11,232 nt of DNA from JBEKHI01 sp050012355. Its GTDB lineage: Bacteria; Actinomycetota; Actinomycetes; Streptosporangiales; Streptosporangiaceae. The stretch covers positions 1 through 11,232 of the forward strand of contig JBEKHI010000288.1 in the NCBI GenBank assembly GCA_050012355.1, in the 5' to 3' direction. The translations under genes were made by a program, and so were the position numbers. Below the pieces are notes generated by a model that saw nothing but the letters and a program-made list of their open reading frames with translations, was not told the origin of the DNA and did no database searches. Shown here one piece after another: positions 6,661 to 11,232 of the stretch (the stretch's first letter is position 1; each line of letters begins with the position of its first letter).

Positions 6661-7677
6661 TCAGGCGTGCGTACCGGCCGACTTCAGGTCCTGGCACGCC
6701 TCGACGACCCGGGCCGCCATCCCGGCCTCGGCCGACTTGCCCCAGGAACGCGGGTCGTAGGCCTTCTTGTTGCCCACGTCTCCGTCGACCTTGAGTACCC
6801 CGTCGTAGTTGCTGAACATGTGCCCGGCGACCGGCCGGGTGAACGCGTACTGGGTGTCGGTGTCCACGTTCATCTTGACGACGCCGTAGGAGAGCGCCTC
6901 GCTGATCTCCTCCGGGCTCGATCCTGACCCGCCATGGAAGACCAGGTCGAATGGCTTGTCCTGGCCGTACTTGGCGCCGACCGTGTCCTGGATCTCCTTG
7001 AGCACCGCTGGCCGCAGCTTGACGTGGCCAGGCTTGTAGACACCGTGCACGTTCCCGAATGTCGCGGCCAGGATGTACCGGCCCCTTTCGCCGAGCCCGA
7101 GTGCCTCGGCAGTCGCGAGCGCGTCCTCCGGCGTGCTGTACAGCTTCTCGTTGATCTCGCCGACGACCCCGTCCTCCTCGCCGCCGACGACGCCGATCTC
7201 GAGTTCCATGATGATGTGCGCCTTGGCGCACTCTTCGAGGAGTTCCTGGGCGATCTCGAGGTTCTCGCTTAGCGGCACGGCTGATCCGTCCCACATGTGC
7301 GACTGAAACAGTGGCTGCTGGCCGTTCTGCACGCGTTCCTGCGAGATCTTGATCAGCGGCCGCATGTAGCCGTCGAGCTTGTCCTTGGGGCAGTGGTCGG
7401 TGTGCAGCGCGATGTTCACCGGGTACTGCTTCGCGACAACGTGGCCGAACTCGGCGAGGGCGGTGGCCCCGGTGACCATGTTCTTCAGCGAGCCGGACAG
7501 GTACTCCGCTCCGCCCGTCGACATCTGGACGATTCCGTCGCTGCCAGCCTCGGCGAAGCCTTTTAGCGCGGCGTTCAGCGTCTGGCTGGAGGTCACGTTG
7601 ATCGCTGGGTAGGCGAAGCCTTGCTGCTTGGCCCGGTCTAGCATCTGTGCGTAGATCTCCGGGGTTGCGATGGGCAT
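6661..7677 (-). CDS. fba: Fructose-bisphosphate aldolase, class II
   Basis: This zinc-dependent aldolase interconverts fructose 1,6-bisphosphate with DHAP and glyceraldehyde 3-phosphate in glycolysis and gluconeogenesis. The 338 residues fit the class II (FbaA) type. The motif LHTDHC (91-96) gives catalytic Asp94 and zinc ligand His95. Other zinc ligands are His211 in GNVHGVYKPG and His248 in VFHGGSGSS. MELEIGVVGGEEDGV (157-171) and the phosphate-binding VVKMNVDTDTQ (266-276) are intact. The ATG at 7675-7677 is chosen because GAGGAG lies eight bases upstream and MPIATPEIYAQML is the normal N terminus; the frame stays open 29 codons further up without homology. It is divergent from dedA and is followed by the hairpin before purA, so it is probably its own transcription unit. 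Confidence 0.97.
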   Translation of the reverse strand: MPIATPEIYAQMLDRAKQQGFAYPAINVTSSQTLNAALKGFAEAGSDGIVQMSTGGAEYLSGSLKNMVTGATALAEFGHVVAKQYPVNIALHTDHCPKDKLDGYMRPLIKISQERVQNGQQPLFQSHMWDGSAVPLSENLEIAQELLEECAKAHIIMELEIGVVGGEEDGVVGEINEKLYSTPEDALATAEALGLGERGRYILAATFGNVHGVYKPGHVKLRPAVLKEIQDTVGAKYGQDKPFDLVFHGGSGSSPEEISEALSYGVVKMNVDTDTQYAFTRPVAGHMFSNYDGVLKVDGDVGNKKAYDPRSWGKSAEAGMAARVVEACQDLKSAGTHA

Positions 7678-7792
7678 TACGGTCGCTCCTCGATAGCTAG
7701 TCCTGCGCAAAACTCTATTAGAGTGGGCCCCTGACCCGCACTCTCGCAGGTCTTGCCGCATCATCCTCTACCATCCTGTAGGAATAAGGACT
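7678..7792. promoter_or_regulatory. Divergent fba/dedA promoter region with a perfect 6+1+6 palindrome (7712-7724)
   Basis: Both genes read outward from this 115-base spacer. ACTCTA at 7712-7717 and TAGAGT at 7719-7724 are exact inverted repeats around a single T, in an AT-richer island. On each strand the palindrome supplies a TAGAGT, which fits the actinobacterial -10 pattern TANNNT; no good -35 accompanies either. On the fba side the start of transcription would lie about 28 bases before the ATG. It could equally be an operator for a dimeric regulator. A second possible dedA -10 is TACCAT at 7769-7774. Confidence 0.45.
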
Positions 7793-8431
7793 ATGGAGCA
7801 CTTCCTTACGTCATGGGGTTACGCGGCCCTGATCCTGCTGTGCGTGGCCGAGGCCGCCTGTATCCCGATGTCATCCGAGGTCACCTTCGGATTCGCGGGA
7901 GTGCTCGCTTACCAGGGACACCTGAACCTGGCCCTGGTCATCATCATCGGCACGCTGGCCGAGATGGTCGGGTCGATGATCTCGTTCTATGTCGGGCGGA
8001 TCGGCGGACGTCCGCTGGTGGACAAGGTCGGCCGCTACGTGCTGATCACCCGGTCCGATGTGGACCGAGCGGAACGGTTCCTCGTCGGCCGGGGCGCCTG
8101 GGCCGTGCCCGTCGCCCGGATCATCCCGTTCGTCAGGGCCTTCGCTTCCATCGTGTCCGGGCTGGTGGAGATTCCGCCGCTGCGTTTCGGCGTGCTGTCG
8201 CTGATCGGCACCGTCATCTACGCCACGGCCATGACGCTGATCGGCTACGCCGTCGGGTCGGCCTGGTCCAGCGTGAGCCACAGCCTGTCGCTCGCCACCT
8301 ATGCCATCGTCGCGATCGTCGTGGTCGTGGTCGTCGCGGGCATCGTCCACCGGTACCGCCAGTTCCGCCGGGAGCAGGCGTCGGCTCCCGAGGCCCCGCG
8401 CACGCCTGCGGGCGGCCGGCACGGGCGCTAG
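7793..8431 (+). CDS. DedA/VTT-family integral membrane protein
   Basis: This 212-residue polytopic membrane protein has the SNARE-associated/VTT (DedA) fold. Members are implicated in lipid carrier recycling (undecaprenyl phosphate or phospholipid scrambling) and envelope homeostasis; the substrate here is unknown. Family features are the re-entrant-loop segment with Glu20 and IPMSSE (24-29), and ARIIPFVRAFASIVSG (108-123), in which Arg109 and Arg115 match functionally important arginines of E. coli DedA proteins. Hydrophobic segments lie near 10-40, 46-68, 104-125, 133-155 and 166-186. A basic cytoplasmic-looking tail (HRYRQFRREQ, then Pro/Ala/Arg-rich) ends the chain. The ATG at 7793 has AGGAA eight bases upstream. 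The stop overlaps the pyrE stop. Confidence 0.9.
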   Translation: MEHFLTSWGYAALILLCVAEAACIPMSSEVTFGFAGVLAYQGHLNLALVIIIGTLAEMVGSMISFYVGRIGGRPLVDKVGRYVLITRSDVDRAERFLVGRGAWAVPVARIIPFVRAFASIVSGLVEIPPLRFGVLSLIGTVIYATAMTLIGYAVGSAWSSVSHSLSLATYAIVAIVVVVVVAGIVHRYRQFRREQASAPEAPRTPAGGRHGR

Positions 8432-8961
8432 AGCCCGAGGTCTTTTAGCTCGTAGGCGGCGCGGTACTCGAGGCCGCGGGCTTCGACCGCCGCGCGGGCG
8501 CCGCGTTCTACCAGGACGGCTACCCCCACGACCTCCGCGCCCGCGTCGCGTAGCGCGTCGACCGCGGTGAGCACCGACCCGCCGGTCGTGGAGGTGTCCT
8601 CGACCGCTAGCACCCGCTTGCCCGCGACGTCCGGCCCCTCGATGCGCCGCTGCAGGCCGTGCGCCTTGTCCGCCTTGCGGACGACGAACGCGTCCAGTGG
8701 CGTTCCGCGCTGAGCGGCGGCGTGCAGCATCGCGGTCGCCACCGGGTCGGCGCCGAGCGTCAGCCCTCCGACCGCGTCGAATGTCAGGTCATCGGTGAGC
8801 GCCAGCATGACGCGCCCGGCGACCGGAGCAAGCCGCCCGTCGAGCAGAATCCGCCGCAGGTCCACGTAGTACGACGCGTGCTGTCCGGATGACAGCGTGA
8901 AATCGCCGTGCACCACGGCCTTGTCCTTTATGCCCTGCAGCAGGGTGTCGGTGTCACTCAC
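8428..8961 (-). CDS. pyrE: Orotate phosphoribosyltransferase
   Basis: It converts orotate and PRPP to OMP, the fifth step of pyrimidine synthesis. With the GTG at 8959-8961 the product has 177 residues, typical for the family. It shows HGDFTLSSGQHASYYVDLR (18-36) at the N terminus, the flexible-loop segment VVRKADKAHG (93-102) and the PRPP-binding motif VLAVEDTSTTGGS (117-129). The frame is open for 58 more codons upstream, but that stretch is low-complexity and without homology. Only a weak AGG precedes the GTG, while a TATATT box ends eight bases before it, so a leaderless message is plausible. It converges with dedA: the last bases of both genes are the shared CTAG at 8428-8431. Confidence 0.95.
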   Translation of the reverse strand: MSDTDTLLQGIKDKAVVHGDFTLSSGQHASYYVDLRRILLDGRLAPVAGRVMLALTDDLTFDAVGGLTLGADPVATAMLHAAAQRGTPLDAFVVRKADKAHGLQRRIEGPDVAGKRVLAVEDTSTTGGSVLTAVDALRDAGAEVVGVAVLVERGARAAVEARGLEYRAAYELKDLGL

Positions 8962-8969
8962 GGAACCTG

Positions 8970-8975
8970 AATATA
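8970..8975 (-). promoter_or_regulatory. Candidate pyrE -10 box (leaderless start)
   Basis: The minus strand reads TATATT inside an otherwise very GC-rich spacer, ending eight bases before the pyrE GTG. Transcription starting about seven bases after the box would begin at or next to the start codon. No recognisable -35 lies 16-19 bases further upstream. Confidence 0.4.
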
Positions 8976-9033
8976 ACGCTCGGGCCGCCGACGCCGGGTC
9001 CCGTCCCCTCCACGGGATGACCAGCGCCGGCGG

Positions 9034-9045
9034 CGTCCGCGGACG
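9034..9045. promoter_or_regulatory. Perfect 12-bp palindrome in the pyrE/sigma-factor divergent spacer
   Basis: CGTCCGCGGACG is its own reverse complement. The 194-base spacer (8962-9155) also holds a 6-bp inverted repeat with a 7-base loop (TCCCGT 8999-9004, ACGGGA 9012-9017) and TTCGC-TATGAC-GCGAA at 9089-9104. No gene or RNA gene is visible in the spacer. Palindromes arise easily at this GC content, so an operator role is only a suggestion. Confidence 0.3.
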
Positions 9046-9155
9046 ACCGGGTCGCCCGCGGTCGTCGAAGAGATGACGGCGAACCAGTTTCGCTATGACG
9101 CGAAGTGCGGAAGGATTCTTCGTGACCCTCAGCAACCCTCAACGGACGGTGAGTA

Positions 9156-11232
9156 ATGGCCCAGCCGGCCGCTCCCATCACGTCGGAGTCACTCCCCCCG
9201 AGTGACTCCGAACTCATCGCGGCCAGCCGCTCCGGCGACAGGACCGCGTACGCGACCCTGTACCAGCGGCACGCGGCCTCGGCCCACGGGCTTGCCCGTA
9301 GCCTGCTGCGCGGACAGTCGGAGGCCGATGACGCGGTCGCCGAGGCGTTCGCCCGGGTGCTCGCGCAACTGCGCCGCGGCGGCGGCCCGAGCGACGCCTT
9401 CCGCGCGTACCTGCTGACCACGGTGCGCCGCGTCGCGTACGACCGGTTCCGCGTCGAGCAGCGTCAGGTGGCCAGCGGAGATCTCACCGAATTCGACCCG
9501 GGGGAGCCGTTCGTGGATCCCGCCGTAGCCGGGCTTGAGCGCCATATCGTGGCGCGCGCTTACTTTTCGCTTCCAGAACGATGGCGCGCGGTCCTCTGGC
9601 ACACCGCGGTCGAAGGCGCGCGGCCGGCCGAGATCGCCGAACTCCTCGGCGTCACCCCGAATGGCGCCGCGGCACTCGCCTACCGAGCGCGGGAGGGGCT
9701 CCGCCAGGCGTACCTGCAGGCGCACCTGACCGGCATGGTCCGGCAGGAATGCCGTCCGGTGGCCGCCCGGCTGGGCGCGTACGTCCGTGCTGGGCTGTCC
9801 AAGCGCGAAGCCGCCGAGGTCGAGGCGCACATGGCCGGCTGCACGGAATGCGGGGCCGCCTACGCCGAGCTAGCCGACGTCAATGGCGGGATACGCAGCG
9901 TCATCGGCCCGATCATCCTCGGTCCGGCGGCCGCCGGCGCACTCGCGGCCAAGGGTGGCCTGCTCGGCTGGCTGGGCGCGCGGATCCTGTGGCTGCGGCA
10001 CGCGCCCAAGCAGCAGCAGGCGGCCGCTGGCGCGGGAGCGGTCGCCGTCGTGGCGGCGATCGCCGGTGTCGTCTATGCGCTCACCAGCGGGACGCCGGTA
10101 CATCACGCGGCGATCGCGGCCCGGCATTCCGTTCCCGTGGTTGTTCCCGCTCCGCACGCTCCCGCGCCGCGACCGAAGCCTCCCGCGCCCGTCGTGGCCG
10201 CGCCCGTCGTTCCGGTGGCCGCCCACGCGGCCGGGCCGCGTCCCGCGCCAGTCCCGCGGCGCCGCGTTGCCCCCAAGCCGGCCGTACTCGACGCGAGCAT
10301 CAACCCGGTCGGCGCGCTGCTGCGCGGCGGCACCGGCATCGTGACCTTCACGGTGACGAACACCGGGCAGACGGTGGCCCGCACGGTCGCCGCGACGATC
10401 GCGCTGCCACCGGGGGTCAGCGATCTCGGGGGCGGTTCGCTCGGCATGGCCGCTCCCGTGCTGCAAGCACCTGGTGGCTGGTCCTGCCAGCCAACGGCGA
10501 CCGGAGTGCGCTGCATGCATGGTCCGCTGGACCCGGGCGCCTCTACCACCAGCTACCTTGACGTCGTTGTCTCATCGACCGCGCAGCTTGGCACCGCGCC
10601 GTCCATCCAGGCGAGCGGCGGCGGCGCCCGCCCGGTGACCGCGCACGCGCAGGCCGGGGTGGCCGCGTCGGGATTGCCCGCCCGGTACGCCGCGATCGGC
10701 CGGTATAGCTCGGTCGTCGGCTACGGCTCGTTCTACCGGTGCCACCAGTCAAGCACCGTCTCGCTCGCCCTCCCCGGCCCGGTCAGCTGGGCGGGGCTGT
10801 ACTGGTCCTGGGCAGGGCCATCAGACGCCGCGCCGATTACGCTGACCGGCCCCGGCGCGGGGTCGGCGGAGCTGACCCCGTCCGACGCGGGCGCGCAGAC
10901 GATCGGCGACCTGACCGTGCATCAGGCGTTCGCCAACGTCTCAAGCCTGGTCACGACCGGAGGGGACTGGACGGCGCAGGTAAACAGCGACTCCAGCGCC
11001 CGGTACATCGGGTGGACCCTGGTGGTCGTCACCGCCCGGTCGTCCGGACCGGAGGGACAGATCATGGTGCTCGACGGGACTCAGCTCATCGTCCCGTGGG
11101 GTTCCGCTTTCTCGGTTCCTATCGACGGATTGCTGCCGTCGTCGGTGCCTGCGGGCATCCAGGCGGTGACGTGGCAGCTGCCCGGCGGGACCGGCGCGGC
11201 GGCCTTCACCGAGCCGCCTGGGAGGGCCCGCA
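9156..11232 (+). CDS. ECF-type sigma factor fused to zinc-finger anti-sigma-like, membrane and ectodomain segments (3' end outside window)
   Basis: One frame stays open for 692 codons to the window edge. Residues 17-103 form sigma region 2 (ELIAASRSGDRTAYATLYQR, then EADDAVAEAFARVL and RAYLLTTVRRVAYDRFR). Residues 127-190 form region 4 with a helix-turn-helix (PAEIAELLGVTPNGAAALAYRARE). Residues 195-240 look like a zf-HC2/ZAS anti-sigma zinc finger: Cys199 and His225-x3-Cys229-x2-Cys232. A membrane helix lies near 288-309, with Arg/Lys just before it, favouring the N terminus inside. An Ala/Pro-rich linker spans 312-376. Residues 377-475 resemble a DUF11/CARDB-like beta-sandwich (VTFTVTNTGQTVA, Cys443, Cys453). 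Residues 508-650 form a second beta-rich part containing AGLYWSWAG and IGWTLVVVTA. The ATG at 9156 follows an in-frame TGA (9150-9152), with GGACGG six bases upstream. It presumably directs transcription in response to an envelope signal; the mechanism and ligand are unknown. Confidence 0.85.
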   Translation, partial: MAQPAAPITSESLPPSDSELIAASRSGDRTAYATLYQRHAASAHGLARSLLRGQSEADDAVAEAFARVLAQLRRGGGPSDAFRAYLLTTVRRVAYDRFRVEQRQVASGDLTEFDPGEPFVDPAVAGLERHIVARAYFSLPERWRAVLWHTAVEGARPAEIAELLGVTPNGAAALAYRAREGLRQAYLQAHLTGMVRQECRPVAARLGAYVRAGLSKREAAEVEAHMAGCTECGAAYAELADVNGGIRSVIGPIILGPAAAGALAAKGGLLGWLGARILWLRHAPKQQQAAAGAGAVAVVAAIAGVVYALTSGTPVHHAAIAARHSVPVVVPAPHAPAPRPKPPAPVVAAPVVPVAAHAAGPRPAPVPRRRVAPKPAVLDASINPVGALLRGGTGIVTFTVTNTGQTVARTVAATIALPPGVSDLGGGSLGMAAPVLQAPGGWSCQPTATGVRCMHGPLDPGASTTSYLDVVVSSTAQLGTAPSIQASGGGARPVTAHAQAGVAASGLPARYAAIGRYSSVVGYGSFYRCHQSSTVSLALPGPVSWAGLYWSWAGPSDAAPITLTGPGAGSAELTPSDAGAQTIGDLTVHQAFANVSSLVTTGGDWTAQVNSDSSARYIGWTLVVVTARSSGPEGQIMVLDGTQLIVPWGSAFSVPIDGLLPSSVPAGIQAVTWQLPGGTGAAAFTEPPGRAR

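Noticed and set aside
7678..7764. 29-residue N-terminal extension of the aldolase
   Set aside because: A good GAGGAG lies eight bases before the internal ATG, the protein matches family start and length from there, and the extension covers the promoter-like spacer.
8962..8988. GGAACC at 8962-8967 as an ECF -35 element driving the sigma gene
   Set aside because: No CGTC, CGTT or GTT appears 16-18 bases downstream, and it is about 190 bases from the start codon beside the pyrE start.
8962..9135. 58-codon N-terminal extension of pyrE
   Set aside because: The extension is Arg/Pro-rich with no family similarity, and the family N terminus begins at the GTG at 8961.
9581..10561. Plus-strand frame of about 326 codons inside the fused sigma gene
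   Set aside because: It is the +1/+2 shadow of the sigma-fusion frame, Arg/Gly-rich and without motifs.

Overview
The window is very GC-rich, uses GTG as well as ATG starts, and has tightly packed genes. Together with the protein types this points to a high-GC Gram-positive (actinobacterium); I cannot place it below the phylum. The only clearly less GC-rich stretch is the first ~150 bases, which hold the tail of an IS30-type transposase. No gene-free stretch exceeds 300 bases; the longest is 194 bases (8962-9155).

Left part, minus strand (read right to left): fba (class II fructose-bisphosphate aldolase), a strong hairpin with a U-rich tail, then purA (adenylosuccinate synthetase), purD (GAR synthetase), an LtrA-family membrane protein whose start overlaps purD, purB (adenylosuccinate lyase) and a MurA-type enolpyruvyl transferase. 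PurA and PurB catalyse the two consecutive steps from IMP to AMP. PurB also acts earlier in de novo IMP synthesis and PurD makes GAR, so this is a purine block carrying two passengers, the LtrA-like protein and MurA. The IS30 remnant faces the 3' end of murA, with 42 bases between the stops.

Middle: fba and a DedA/VTT-family membrane protein are divergent across a 115-base spacer containing a perfect 6+1+6 palindrome. dedA and pyrE (orotate phosphoribosyltransferase) converge and share the four bases CTAG as their two stop codons. pyrE may be leaderless.

Right part, plus strand: from 9156 a frame stays open for 692 codons to the window edge. It encodes a single chain: ECF-type sigma factor (regions 2 and 4), zinc-finger anti-sigma-like segment (Cys-His-Cys-Cys), a membrane helix, an Ala/Pro-rich linker, then a beta-rich, DUF11-like and probably extracellular region that continues past the window. 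A sigma factor, a candidate inhibitor, a membrane anchor and a surface-exposed ectodomain in one polypeptide is the most interesting object here. The housekeeping genes around it are ordinary, apart from their start choices, overlaps and a few regulatory-looking structures listed below.
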